A DNA stretch of 64,000 bases from Flammulina velutipes (GCA_011800155.1 CM022375.1:1860001-1924000), one strand, 5' to 3'. Counted from the first letter of the stretch, positions 44,041-56,112 are shown. Notes: generated from the letters alone by a model not told the origin. Numbers and translations are program-made.

Positions 44041-45213
44041 CTAAACAATAGTGCTCTCAAATGGCGTCGAGCCCATGGAATACACTTGGTGACCGGCCTT
44101 CGAGCCACGGTCGAGCTTCTCCATTGAGGGCATTCGGGACATGAGAGGAGTGTGAAGGGGCTGTGAAATGTAATGTTAAACGTGCACCACTCATCACTAG
44201 AAGAACAACGTACGGTATCAGCAGGAGTGGGAATAGCGGAATCTGGGAAGCCTCGTCCGGTAGGCTGCGTGATGAGCAGCGATATGGAACCATCTTCGTT
44301 CCGTGCGGCGAGAACACTGAGGAGGGATATCAGATGATAGCCCCGTAGCACCGATAAGAAAATGAACTTACTTGGTGAGGTCGTCGACGAGGAAATCAGG
44401 GTTCTCCTTCTCAAGAGACGCCCGAGAGTGGGATGTACATGTAGCCAAGACGAAGCATCCAGCAGCTTTGCCAGAGCGTATACCAGTGGGCGCGTCTTCC
44501 ACTACAATGCCTGAAAATGAATGGGTTAGGAGACGGTGAAGCTCGAAGGATTATGGGGACTTACAAGTCTCGGGCCCGAACTTGTTCAGCTTGGCGCCCA
44601 ACAAGTATGGGTCGGGAGCGGGCTTTCCGCTCGTCACGCTCTCAGCGGTCACGAAGTGAACCGGAGTCGGCAGACCAGCAGCGGGAAGTGCTTTCGATGC
44701 GTAGAAGAAAGTCGCTGTAAGCAAGTCAGAAAACAGTCATAATCCTCAGAAATGGTACGAACAAGAAGTGCAGACGCTCCAGCCCTGGTCAGCATCAGGT
44801 CGGTTACCCTGGATGCCAGCGAGTAGTTTCTTGACACCCGGAAGCGCGATGATACCTCCTCCGGGCTTGGAGGCGTTGGAAAGGATTGCTTCCTCGAAGC
44901 GGACAACTTCCTTCTTAAGAAGTTCCTCATCCTCGATCTTGCACCACTTGCGAAGTGCGTCAATTGTGCGGTAGCCGTGGGCGGAGGCGAGGATGTGGTC
45001 GAGGTCAAGGAAGTCGTAGCCGGTGTTTTTGAGCAGGTTCCACGCGGCGGTGACTGCTGGGGAGGAATCGATAAGGGTACCGTCCATACTGAAGGGAATC
45101 GTTAATGATGGGCTAGGATAACACAGGAGAACAACTTACTCAAAGAGGACGGAAGACGTCTGCATCAAGACGGTGTTGGATTCAACTTCGGGGGAGTACG
45201 TGGGCGAAGACAT
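44041..45213 (-). CDS. HAD phosphatase, glycerol-3-phosphatase type (GPP-like)
   Basis: Six exons: 45140-45213, 44763-45088, 44565-44714, 44372-44510, 44214-44316, 44041-44160; 303 residues. HAD motif I is split by intron 1 and reads LFDMDGTLIDSSPAV; motif II Thr/Ser lies near HFVTAESV; motif III Lys is in GKPAPDPYLLGA; motif IV is VVEDAPTGIRSGKAAG. The pattern matches yeast Gpp1/Gpp2 and the related 2-deoxyglucose-6-phosphatases, which dephosphorylate small sugar phosphates. The divergent neighbour is NAD-dependent glycerol-3-phosphate dehydrogenase, which strongly favours glycerol-3-phosphate as substrate (inference). About 70 residues after the HAD core (two extra exons, ending PFESTIV) have no counterpart in the yeast enzymes. 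Confidence 0.88.
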
Positions 45214-45977
45214 AGTAGTAGATGGATGGGTGGTGGCAGGAATCCAAGATCGAGGGGGAGTAGTGATGCTTTTCAGAACGTTCGCCACAGCATATATATC
45301 CGTTGCGGTTATCCGTTTTCGCCAAGATACTGAATTAATTTTTCCGGCCAACAGCGGTTTATTTTTAGGGCTGACGGATTTTCCTGGCGGGTGTGGTGTG
45401 AGCTGATTCGCCGCTCCACGGCTGGCAACGAACCTTTTGGGTGTTTCCACACATTCCCACCCTCAAAATTTTCACCTTCGTCAGGAGCATCGTGCAAGGC
45501 TCCAACATTTCCTTTGTGTTCATTATGAAGAAGACGTTCGGTCAACGTAAAGCGATGGAGCGTTTTGAGCTTCTCCTCGCTTGTTGGTATGGCAGGATAA
45601 CAGAGGTGAGCAGGGATGGTGCAGGCACGAAGTGACATCAGCCGGTTGTGCGTCATTGATGGGAGGTACGGTTGCCCGAAAGGGAAATACGAAACCGATT
45701 TCATTTGCGCGGTTGCTCCAACAACACACACGGACAACGGAAGGCGTTGGTGTCGGCGACGCGTAAGAGGCGCCTAGGCCGCTTGTTGACTAATTTGGGC
45801 GAAACGAAGACGTTCTTGCTAAAATTTCATGCGATCCTTTTTCGTCATATCTACCACGTTCTTTGAGCAATTTATAGAATCCTCCATTTGTGGAACCTTT
45901 CATCTGCTTTTGTCTACGCACGGCCAGAACTTATAGACCCTTGTTTCTCTCTGTGCTTTTCTCTTCTTCATACCAAC
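45214..45977. promoter_or_regulatory. Shared divergent promoter of the glycerol-synthesis pair
   Basis: 764 bases between the ATG codons of the phosphatase (45213, minus) and the dehydrogenase (45978, plus). No gene is seen. One AGGGG pentamer (45253-45257), the yeast stress-response-element core, lies 40 bases before the phosphatase ATG; a single pentamer is weak evidence. The dehydrogenase leader is CT-rich (45935-45970). Confidence 0.45.
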
Positions 45978-47740
45978 ATGTCGTCCGATACCGCTCACAT
46001 CTCTGCCCAACTTGCTAAAGCTCGTCTCGACAATGAACCACATTCAGTCAATACTTCTCCTTCACCTACACAATCTATCTTCAGCGCAGATAGCGCACCC
46101 GTATCTGGATTCTCTTCACCAGACTCTTCAAGGCCTCCATCCCCCCTCTTGCGTCCTCTGCAGTCCAGTCCCACATCCCAGCGCTCGCTCCCCTCCAAGC
46201 CTTTCAACCCTCTCGGCAATGCCCTAACTGGTGCAAGCATGAGCTTTACAGCCATGGCCAATTCTGCCTCGAAGAAGCAGAAAAAGATGGTAGACCTCTC
46301 TTCCAGCAAATCCGCTCCATCGTCCAAGCTTCCTTCGCCGGAGGACTCCGACGACGAAGGCTCATCCGATAGCCATGGCGCCACGAGCACGGACAAACCA
46401 CGTGCCCTACCGCCTCGGCGCACCTCGTCAGTCGCCATGGCCCCTTTCATCACAAAGTTCGATCTCTACGAGCCCACATCGTACGTCGTCGACGCGAAAA
46501 GCGGTACTCGTTCCCCTGCTCGGCTAGAGAAGATCGCCATCATTGGTAGCGGTAGCTGGGGAACCGCCCTCGCCCGCGTCGCTGCTATCAACGCTGGCTC
46601 ACGCGAAGGTTTCGATCCCGAAGTCCGCATTTGGGTTCGTGAGCGCGAGGTACGTTTTCTCTCCGTTCCGAGCTGTAACCCCTTGTCTGACCGGTCATGT
46701 GCTATAGATTCCGGGACGAGGAAAATTAACGGACATCATCAATGAGACTCACATGAACGAGCGGTACCTCCCGTCGGTCGAGTTACCGGAGAACCTCGTT
46801 GCCGTTCCTGACGTCGAGCAAGTCGTCCAAGGCGCCACACTTATCTTGTTTTGCGTCCCCCATCAATTCCTTCCGGACGTCCTCAAGATATTGCAGAAGC
46901 CTGGCGTTGTTACCAAGCGTGCGCGCGCCATCTCTGCCATCAAGGGTGTCGAGGTCGTACTCCGCAATGAGGCGGACGAGACCGGTCAGACGAAGAAAAC
47001 GGCAGACATCTACACTTATCCGGCGGTCATCGAGAAGCAGTTGGGCATCCCATGCTCTGCACTTGGAGGCGCGAACATCGCTCTGGATGTCGGAAGGGGG
47101 GAGTTCTGTGAGACGACGATTGGTGTTCCCTCTCCCACGGATGCAGCTTTATGGCACGCCGTCTTTGATGGACCATCTTTCCGCGTGCACCCGATTGAAG
47201 ACGTAGCTGGTGTCTCTCTTAGTGGCGCCTTGAAGAACGTCGTCGCTCTTGCAGCTGGCTTCGTAGATGGCATGGGACTTGTGAGTACCTTCCCACTTCC
47301 CACTTCCCCACCGTCCTCATGCTTACATTTTTTTTCAGGGCGGAAACACCAAGGCAGCCATCCTACGTATCGGCCTCCTCGAAATGAGCACCTTTACGCT
47401 TGAGTTCTTCCCTGGCTCCAGCCCGCTCACGTTCAGCCACCACTCCGCTGGTGTCGCCGACCTCATCACGACGAGCTTTGGCGGACGCAACCGCAAGTGC
47501 GCGGAGGCTTACATTAAGTCGCGCCCCGAATACGGTGGCGAGGAGCCCAAGGGCAAGACTTTTGACGAGCTCGAGCAGGAGTTACTGAACGGGCAAAAAC
47601 TCCAGGGAACTTTGACCGCGCAGGAAGTGTTCGAGTTCCTCGAAGCGAGGGGACGCCTTGACGGCTACCCGCTCTTCGAGACTGTATATCGTATCAGCTT
47701 TGAGGGTCTGGACCCCAAGCGCCTCTTTGACGGTCTTTAA
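45978..47740 (+). CDS. GPD1: NAD-dependent glycerol-3-phosphate dehydrogenase
   Basis: Reduces dihydroxyacetone phosphate to sn-glycerol-3-phosphate with NADH. Exons 45978-46649, 46708-47280, 47339-47740; 548 residues. The Rossmann motif IIGSGSWGTALARV begins only at about residue 189. Then follow LFCVPHQFLPDVL, the catalytic-site lysines in ISAIKGVE and SGALKNVVALAAGFVDG, GGNTKAAILRIGLLEM and the C-terminal SFGGRNRKCAEAY. The first 185 residues are Ser/Pro-rich and low complexity (PSPTQSIFSADSAPVSGF, SSPDSSRPPSPLLRP), far longer than the short extension of yeast Gpd1, and probably a regulatory region. The ATG at 45978 is the first ATG in the frame; upstream codons carry no ATG start. Partner of the divergent phosphatase. 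Confidence 0.95.
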
Positions 47741-48983
47741 TTTACTCGCTCGACGCGTCCGTACTTACCACCAACGTTTACTCACTGTATCATCTTTTTG
47801 TTTTGCATCTTTTATTCCATGATCTATCCATTCATCCATCCTTGTAACCCTAGCATACCTCGCCTTCCCATTGCATAACTTAGACTTGCACCAGACGCTG
47901 ATAGATTGTTAGTTCCCACCCTTGCAGAAGTATAATAATTTAGTTACCACAAAAAATTGAACTTTTGCGTTCATTTTGCGCTTCTAAATTGGGACTTGAT
48001 AAGATTCTCACATTTCAAGCATGGCAATGCGCCACATATCCGATTTTGATTATTCGAACACTACGAAAATTAGGTAGAAAATATAGAAATATTAGCACCC
48101 ACATAAAAAGTGACATCTGTTGGCTTCACTCTGGTAGAGTTTTGAAATAAAAATGCATGCAACATACGGAGAACGGTGAGAGGGGAAACACGGCGGTGTC
48201 GATGTCAACTTTCTGGCCAGGCTGGAAGTGAGCCTCAAGTTGCCTGTGCGGCGATGAGCGTCGCGTAGGGAATCCACTTGCTGGCGTTGTCGCAGATCTG
48301 ATTCGAAGGAAAGGGCGTTTCGCCGATCATCGTTAATACAGGCAGCAGTACAAAGCCGGAGCGCAACAGTCGACTCGATTCATCGCCGTCGGCGCTAGCA
48401 GCACCGACAACAGTACCTTTGGTGATCATCCTGATGGAGGGCGCTGTCTCCTTCAAGTCCAAGATTAGACAAAAAGCGCATCTTGTCGAAGGCGGAGAGA
48501 TGAACAGGATACAAGAGGGATTCCAGACTATGAGGCAGAGTTTGCGTGGATACAGTTACAGTTGTTGCAGGTTTCATTGTTCATTGCATCAAATACATGA
48601 GAACCATACCAGGGAGAGAGATATGCATAACTGCGCGCCCTGGAGACTGGCATCAGCGTGGGGCATGTCTCGCATAGCAGTAAAAGTGTCAAATGAGTTC
48701 ATTGTCATGATGGTACGATGAAGAGAACCAAATTCACACATGTGACATGTACGTGAAGGTGGGTGGTTGTGGGCGGGTGGCGCATGCCGGCGGGTTGCGT
48801 TGAGATGTCTATCAATATTATTAGGGCCCGACATGCACTGCCAATTTGTTGCATTCTTTGTAAGTAACAAATTTGTTGTTTGGCGTTGCATTGTTCCTTC
48901 CACCATGAGATTGCAGGCTTGTCCAATGACCATCATCTATTCTGCTCTCTACTGCAGCAAAATATCTCGTTACGTGGCAGCTC
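47741..48983. other. Intergenic, no convincing gene
   Basis: About 1.2 kb between GPD and UCHL5, AT-rich up to 48170. A small minus-strand frame at 48235-48462 (about 75 codons, TKGTVVGAASADGDESSRLL) has no recognisable domain and no clear partner exons, so I do not call it a gene. Confidence 0.35.
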
Positions 48984-50470
48984 ATGACTTCGCTACCGAC
49001 CACGACGACCGCTGAGATAAATGGCCCGACCACAAGCGCAGAAACACCTATAGATCTAGTCGGTGGTCCATTTGCCGTCATAGAGTCAGATCCAGGCGCG
49101 TCCTACTCAAAATCCTCTTTCAATCCTATCCTAACTGCTCGATAGGCGTCTTTACAACGCTCACGCGCAAACTTGGCATCCAAGGACTGGAATTCGTTGA
49201 ACTATACGACATAGAGCCATGGGCGATCGACCACCTGCACCCCCACGGACTCATATTCTGCTTTCTGTGGCGAAAGGACGCGCACAGACCAGGCAATCTC
49301 GACGACCCGGCGACGGAGCGAGTATGGTTCGCCAACCAACTTAGTGACGACGCCTGCGCTTCACAGGCTATTCTGAACGTACTGTTCAACTGTCCAGATG
49401 TCAACCTCGGTCGCGAGATGGAATACTTCAAAGAAGAAACGTCGCAAATGTCAGCAGTAGTGCGTGCCCATTCTCCTGTCTTTAATCTTATCGTTCTAAT
49501 TTCTCCTAGATGCGCGGTCTCGCTATATCCAACTCACACATAATACGGGAAGCCCACAACTCTCTCGCTAGGTAACACAACTCCAGGATACTCTCAGAAT
49601 GGTACTTACATATTCCCAGACCCGCAGACATCCGTGGCGCCCTCAACGCCATTGCTAACACCACCCTCGACCTATCCAAAAAAGCGCGCGCAACCAAACC
49701 TCCTCCTCCAAAACGAGCCAAGACAACGCCCAAAAAGGCAGAAAAGGCGGAGGACGAAGAGGCGTATCACTTTATAGGGTACGTTCCCGCATTCGGCAAA
49801 GTCTGGGAGCTCGACGGACTCAAGTCTGGCCCCCTCGAAGTCGGCGAGGTTAGCTCGGACGGTAACTGGATGGATGTTGTCCGTCCCGCGCTCCGCACAA
49901 AAATGCGCAAGTACGGACATATCCAGTTCAGTCTCCTCGCGATCGTAGATGGGGCGTACGAGAAGGCGAGTGACGAATGGGAGTATTGGAAGCGTGAGCG
50001 TGTCGCCTTGGAGCGTCGACTTGAACCAGGGTGGGAGGAGCAGGTCAGTTAACGTTCTGCTGACTTAATTCTTCATTTCCCTTACAATCTCTGTTCAAGG
50101 TTAATCCAATCCTCCGGGAATGTGCACCTGCGCTTTTCGAGGGTGACTCGGGACCGACCTATTCTAGTGGCTTTGGCGAAAGGAGAAATACACGGAATGT
50201 GGCGATAATCGATATGAATCAGGTACAACTGCGGGCGGCTTGGGAGGAATGCGTGCAAAAGGGTATGCAGGCTAAGGAGGAGGTCCAACAGGAGTTGGCC
50301 AAGGCATCCGATCAGCATGTAGGTTTTTTTGCGCTCCACACTCCTTTGGAATTGACTCTAATTTCCAGACTGAGCATGTTAAACGCACACATGATTATGA
50401 GCCCTTCTTTGTAGAGTTCATTAGATGTTTGAGCGAACAAGGGCATTTGCCCGCACTGCTCAAGAAGTGA
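48984..50470 (+). CDS. Ubiquitin C-terminal hydrolase UCHL5/UCH37 (peptidase C12)
   Basis: Six exons: 48984-49095, 49146-49459, 49510-49571, 49620-50043, 50100-50318, 50369-50470; 410 residues. Intron 1 has a GC donor (CCAG/GCGCGT) and TAG acceptor. UCH catalytic features: VFTTLTRKLGIQGLEFVEL, oxyanion Gln and nucleophile Cys in ANQLSDDACASQAILN, and the catalytic His in AYHFIGYVP preceded by a Lys/Pro-rich crossover insert (KPPPPKRAKTTPKKAEK). The C-terminal UCHL5/ULD helix ends with THDYEPFFVEFIRCLSEQG. UCH37 removes ubiquitin at the proteasome (Rpn13) or in INO80; the related BAP1 pairs with ASXH proteins, and one is encoded at 36225. Confidence 0.94.
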
Positions 50471-50642
50471 ATATCGAAATGAATCAATCAGTCCAGATAG
50501 CTTTCTTCAGAGATATGAAATGGCGCACCTGTGGCACCACTTCTCGTGTTGTGTATGTTCTCGTTCTAATCTCGCGCAAGCATCAAGGCCTAACTTCCCA
50601 TCCAAGGAAGGTGTAAGGCGTGGGAAATTGAGCTCCTTTGCC

Positions 50643-52383
50643 ATGAACATCGACGACCCTCTAATTAACGAAGACCAGCTTTGCGAGCCTCTTCCGAATC
50701 TCAATGTCGCTCAACGCATTTACCTACTCTCAATTCTTCTGCAAAAGGCGCAACATCAATTACGGACTGTAGATGCACACGCACGGTCATATGTACAGTG
50801 TTCAAAATCCTCTTGGGCCTTCTGGAAAGCTACTGAATCGTATCGCTATTCTGCTTTCTCGGGGAACAGCGACAGATGTAGATCTCACTGTTGCTACATC
50901 GGTGACGCTACTGCGAGCTGACGGGAGTCATATGTTCATCACGTACCAGAGGACAGGTCTCAGTCCGGGCAGCTCTCCACCCTCATCCTCCACTGTAGCT
51001 GAATCTCCTTCTGCGGGTCATAATCAGGCCACCAGAGAACCATTCCAGAACATGGCGACCGGGCAGGATAAGCCTCAGCATGGAAACAGGTAACTCGGTA
51101 GACAGAAACTCGCCGTACAACCCGTCATCAAGGTTCACTTTGGATGCTACCATACTCGCAGACCGCTCGAAGCCATCATGTGAGCAGAATCAGCGTCAAT
51201 CTAATGTGTAAACCTCCTGATCGGTCCAGTGCTATGTCGCCCTCCCAGGTCAACTTCCCCGACTACGTTGAATCAGCCTTCCAAGTCGCGCACGCTCTGG
51301 CGCAGAGAAACATTTCCGTAAACAAAAGCGAAAGATACTTCATGCGCCGCTGCCACCGCAAAGTGGAAAAGCGACTCTCTTACGTCGAGAAAATATATCT
51401 TCAAAACAAACGTCTCTTATTAGGTCTTTCTAGACAACGGCGATGACATGCCCAGTATGCCCACGATTTATCTAGCGGATACCTTATTACCACTAATCGG
51501 AGCGTGTGTAGGCTCTCTTCCCACCGGAAGCTCCCTGTTCATCCGAAGCCTGAACGCAGCCGCCGCTTGGACCGCGGCGACACGATTTCTTTTCAAGCAA
51601 CGCTTTTTGAAGTCATCTATGCCCATTCATTGCTCGCTCGTAGAGTGGCCCAACGAAATCCCTACAAACATTAAATGGAACGATTATAAACCTCCGTCTG
51701 AGCTATGGTTCAGTCGAGGACCCCTCCGCAACATGAAGCAACAGCTCAGCTTGCAGTTGAATGCGATAATGGAGGGGACTAACTCTGGTATTAATGGTGG
51801 ATGTCACTGCGAATCTGGCATGATGGCATCTATGGTGGCGTCCATTACGGAAGACTCATGGAATCCTATGCCTGCTGAAGTCATGACCTCATTTCTTCCT
51901 TTCGATGAAGAGGTATGTATTTCATCCTAAAAGCCGATAGTGACTTATCAAATTATAGTATCGCCTGTATGGTACCAATCCTGAAGAGAAGGTGTGAAAT
52001 AGTTCTCCGCTTCCAGAGTACATTTATTGATGGCGTCCTAGGACCCGTTTATGAACATTGGCGTCACTAAAAAGTCATGCGCCATTTATTACTTGACTGC
52101 AGATGCTGTCAACAGTTGGTTGAAGGCCCAAGGGCATCAGCTACGATTTCGTCTGCCCGGCGCTCATAGTTCGTTCTACCCGTGGATGCCTCCGACTTGG
52201 CTCCCTGCCAAGGTTCTCAGTAGTATAGAAAACACCATTATGTCCCGTCTTACTGAGATGGTGAAGAAGGATGACAGGGTGAAGGAGGACCAGACAATAA
52301 TGTCATCGAGTGACAGCGATGAGAGATTCGAAAACAGTATTGCTAATGCGCGGAAGAACCTACCAGTGTGGATAGAATTATAG
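50643..52383 (+). CDS. Deaminase-like protein with altered zinc site, possible frameshift
   Basis: Blocks: 50643-50771, then 50773-50956 in the +1 frame, then an exon starting at 51036 or 51090 and ending 51205, 51249-51411, 51476-51912, 51959-51991, 52042-52383. The last five join by good GT-AG introns in frame. The 3' part fits the fungal deaminase-like pattern: INGGCHCESGMMA (His-Cys-Glu where family members have H-x-E), then GVTKKSCAIYYL where active members have a CxxC pair, then FRLPGAHSSFYPWMPP. Only one of the two expected cysteines remains (SCAIY), so zinc binding and catalysis are doubtful. The break at about 50772 has no ordinary intron and may be a frameshift or sequence error. 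Confidence 0.6.
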
Positions 52384-52610
52384 TAGTAAATACGCACCTA
52401 ATTGATCTTAAATTATGCCAGTTCGACTGCCGGTTGTCCTAGAGTAACAATTATTCCAATCGTCGGAGCCGTCGAAGAAGGACACAATCAGTCACGTCAC
52501 GAGACTTGTGACGAACGCGGATTTCTTGACGCTGACGGCGACGGTTATACTCAAAACTCGACTCACACCATCAACGGCGACCTCACCACCTGGGAGGGCC
52601 TTTTCCAATT

Positions 52611-55600
52611 ATGTGGACCGTCGTGGGTCCATTCGATGGAGGCGCTTTGGGCCAAACCAACTTTGCAAGTGCGTTCTTTGCCATGTCGACGAATACATTT
52701 GTTTACAGCAAGCTAGAACACAAGGTTTTGAAGGCCGGAAAGTCATACCCTCTTGGTCGACATAGACCAGATGGCCACCCGCTCTCGATAAACAGCAAGA
52801 AAGTCTCCAAAGACTTCTGTGATATTGTCGTCGGGACGTATACATTGGACAATCTCGTGAGTGTGTCATGGATATGCCACCATTCAAGCTGACGAGGTTC
52901 TAGTCTGACCCCAGCTTCATCCCTCCCGTTGAAGTCGTCAATACGAGAAAGAAGATGTTCAAGATCAACCGGGGCAAAGACACAGTACCGTGCAACGAAG
53001 ACTCGACGGTAGTCATAGAAGATGGCGATGTTCTTTGTATCTCGTCCGGAGTGTCCGCGTCGTGCGTGATTTCGAGTCCCTATTCTAAATATTTCATTGA
53101 TACAACGCCACCAGAATCGTCTGGGTGCCGCAATGTCTCTATTCTGAATCTCCTCGCGCACATCCGTTCTCCCACGATGGATTGGCAGCATTAGGTGAGC
53201 AGCATTTATTCTCCTTGTTCTCTATGTGTCTCACGAACGTCCAGCTACCAGTCTCGTACATACCCCTAGCACCTCTGTAACCCATCATGTTGCCTCCGAA
53301 CTCCGGCTCTCCGCGTGTGTTGGTGCCTCCCTCATATCATCCTGCAACTTTGTGAAGCCAGACTGGGTCACCGAACTTCTACGCAAGGCAGATCTCCCCC
53401 CAGACGACCCAGACTCCCTAGAAAACCATTCGAACCTTCCCAATCCCACAAAATTCCTCCCGGGCTTCCATTCAAGCGTGCCAAAGGCGTTGCAGAAGAA
53501 AGACTTATGGACCCCCAACGAGGCTCGCATCCATGTCTTCCGAGACCTTCGATTTTTGTGCGTTGGAGAGAAATCTCGAGAGATTGACAGTGAACTTCGG
53601 GCCATGATCGAGCGGGGTGGAGGAGTAATAGAGACATTCAATGTTAAGGATGGTACTGCGAAATGGAGGAAATCTTTGTCTCGAGGGAGTGCGAAAGAAG
53701 GCCAAAAGATGGTCGGAGTGGCGGATGTTGGGGCCATGCATGCCGTCGTCGGCGAGTCGACCTGGCTAGAGTTTGTCAAAGAAGCGGCGGAGTATGTGCT
53801 TTTGCTCACTGGAATCGACGTGTTGACAATTTCTACAGGTTTAACGTTCACTTCTTCTCCGCGGAACAGCTCGTGGAGGTCATTGTGAAAATGGATGTTT
53901 CTTCTCTTCGCGCGGGCGGAGGTACGTTATGTCCAATATACTACACAATCGTCTCGTCGTTAACTGTACAATGGCTCAGGGTTCTCTCAATCACAGGCAT
54001 CCGTGACTCTACCGACAGAAGAGAGCGAATCTACTCCTCCCGTGGCTGTGGTTCCCGACTCGCCTCCCCCTGCAAGAAGAAGGGCACCTCCTCGACGTGC
54101 AACATCTCGTCAACCTTCACAGGACATCGACTCCTCCGCGGGAAATCCTGAAACTGCCAATTCTACTCTTTCTGTGCGGCATTTCACTATGCTACGCTTC
54201 GTCTTCATCCTGAGATAATCCCACAGAACACCCTAGCATCCACATCGGAAAGAGCATCGCAAGAGACCGGTACCTCCCGCCGCGTAAGGGCTTGATTCAT
54301 CTGATGCTGTATGCTTATTCTTGCAGAGGCCGCTCAAAAAGCGAGTGATTACGGAGGAAGAAAAGGAAGACCTGGGCATTATGACAGCGACGCAGGAACC
54401 TAAACGAGTAAGAATGACCCTTGGCGTTATTACCTATGTATCTGAACCTCCAGCGTAGCCATTGACCAGACGTGCGCAAGGAGGCTTGCCGGTCATTACA
54501 GGCATCGATGACGATTCTATTCTACTCGATGAACCCCCAGCCGCTGGTAGTTCAGCGCCATCGGAAATCCAAACCTCCGTAAGTGTACCACTTCTCAGCG
54601 GCTTTCTGTACTTAATTGTCCTCAAAGATGCCTCCACCACGATCTGCAAGACGGCCTCTAAAGCGTCGTCACGATACGATAGATGATACTCTGGACGATG
54701 ATACGTCCACCTTAGCCAGCGGAAACAAGCCATCCTACAAGAAACATAAGGCACTCTTTGATTCCTTGGATCCTGAGAAGGCCGGTATCACGTTCGATGG
54801 CACTCAATTCAACGGACTAGACACGCTAGGCGGGTCAGCGACGCAGAGTCAAGCTCAAGCAACGGGAGAGCGACCTCTCTATCCAGTCTTCGAGGAGGAA
54901 GAGGAGACGCAGGCTACTGTGCCACCTCAGAGCAGCCGGGGACAGAAGAGAAAGATGACAGAAGATATCGAGATGGCTGATGTGGATGCGGCTCTCATTC
55001 CTTCTCCATCCCAGTCGGTGGAACCTCCTCCGTCGAAGAAGCGTGCAGTCGAAAACGTCAATGCAGTCGAAAAATTGCCGACGACCGTTGTGCATGATGG
55101 AGAGATGCGACCGCCGCCGTCCAAGATCAAACCGTCGAAGTCGGCCAAGCCTGGAGCAGAACCTGGCCAACCAGACAAGGATGTCGCGTTTCTCAAGGCC
55201 CTTGCCTCGACGAAGAAAGGCAAGAAGCACGAGGATGACTTTGATCGGGAGTTCAATAAGCTGAAGATATCGAAGCCGGATCTGGAGGATGGGAAGGAGG
55301 ACTCTCATGAGCAGTGGAAGGTACTGGATGACTTTGAGGAGGATCGGGATATAAGAGGGAACTTTATGGTCGTGGTGGAGTTTAATCTACCGCAACGAAG
55401 CGAGAGGAGTCGATCGCGGCCGGAGGCAGATCCCTCATGGGGCGGGAAACCCAACTTCAAGAAGTTCAAGAAGGTGCGCTGAGTTTCTACTACATTTTCA
55501 CTCTCATTTTCTGACGTTTTTACAGAAGGACTTTGCGCGTACGAGATCAAAGCCTATAGATCTTGTTATCAGCGATGTGGCGACTCTGGCAGTTAGTCAT

Positions 55601-56112
55601 GACCAACGTGAGATATATCTTATCCTTGTGGGAGATGATACTAATCTTTCCATGCAGCCTACCCAGTCAGCCAGACACAGACACAGAATCAGACTTCAAG
55701 TCACATGTACGCTGACGACACCATCGAAGACGTGAAGCCCATCGTGCCCAAGGCACCTTCCAGGGATAGCAGAGCGTTATTGTCCGACTCGGACGAAGAT
55801 TCAGTTGTTGCTATGCCGGCCGCGAAGTCAAAGGCCAAAGCCAAGGCCAAACCTCAGCCCCGGGCCACCAAAGTGAAGTCGCAATCCCAGGCTCCTGCAG
55901 CTCTGTTCCTTGACATATCGGACGACGACGACGACGATGCAGCGAAGGAGGACGATGATGTGCAGACGCTAGCGTCTGCCCCTCCAACCAAAGCGCCGCC
56001 ACGGAGAGCTGCCACGCGAAATACGAAGAAGGCATCGACAATGGTGGATGATGATGATTCTGACGAGGATGCGATCTTTAAGCCGAGGGCTACACGTAGT
56101 CGGAAACGCTAG
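52611..56112 (+). CDS. NBS1: NBS1/nibrin, DNA double-strand-break repair
   Basis: Thirteen exons (52611-52668, 52717-52856, 52904-53061, 53115-53194, 53245-53791, 53839-53921, 53980-54173, 54227-54283, 54327-54407, 54459-54578, 54628-55473, 55526-55607, 55658-56112); 966 residues, all frames consistent. MWTVVGPFDG is the nibrin start. The FHA domain (KSYPLGRHRPDGHPLSINSK, KVSKDFCDIVVG) runs to about residue 140. Tandem BRCT domains cover about 146-355 (CNFVKPDWVTELL; FNVHFFSAEQLVE). A long disordered middle leads to the MRE11-interaction motif PNFKKFKKKDF (782-788 core) and an acidic tail ending FKPRATRSRKR. The protein anchors MRE11-RAD50 at breaks and recruits Tel1/ATM. Yeast Xrs2 is the counterpart. 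Confidence 0.93.

Noticed and set aside
45253..45257. AGGGG stress-response element in the glycerol-pair promoter.
   Set aside because: A single pentamer is expected by chance in 764 bases; kept only as a note on the promoter.
48235..48577. Small minus-strand gene between GPD and UCHL5.
   Set aside because: About 75 codons, no domain, no partner exon with a clean splice; could be chance.
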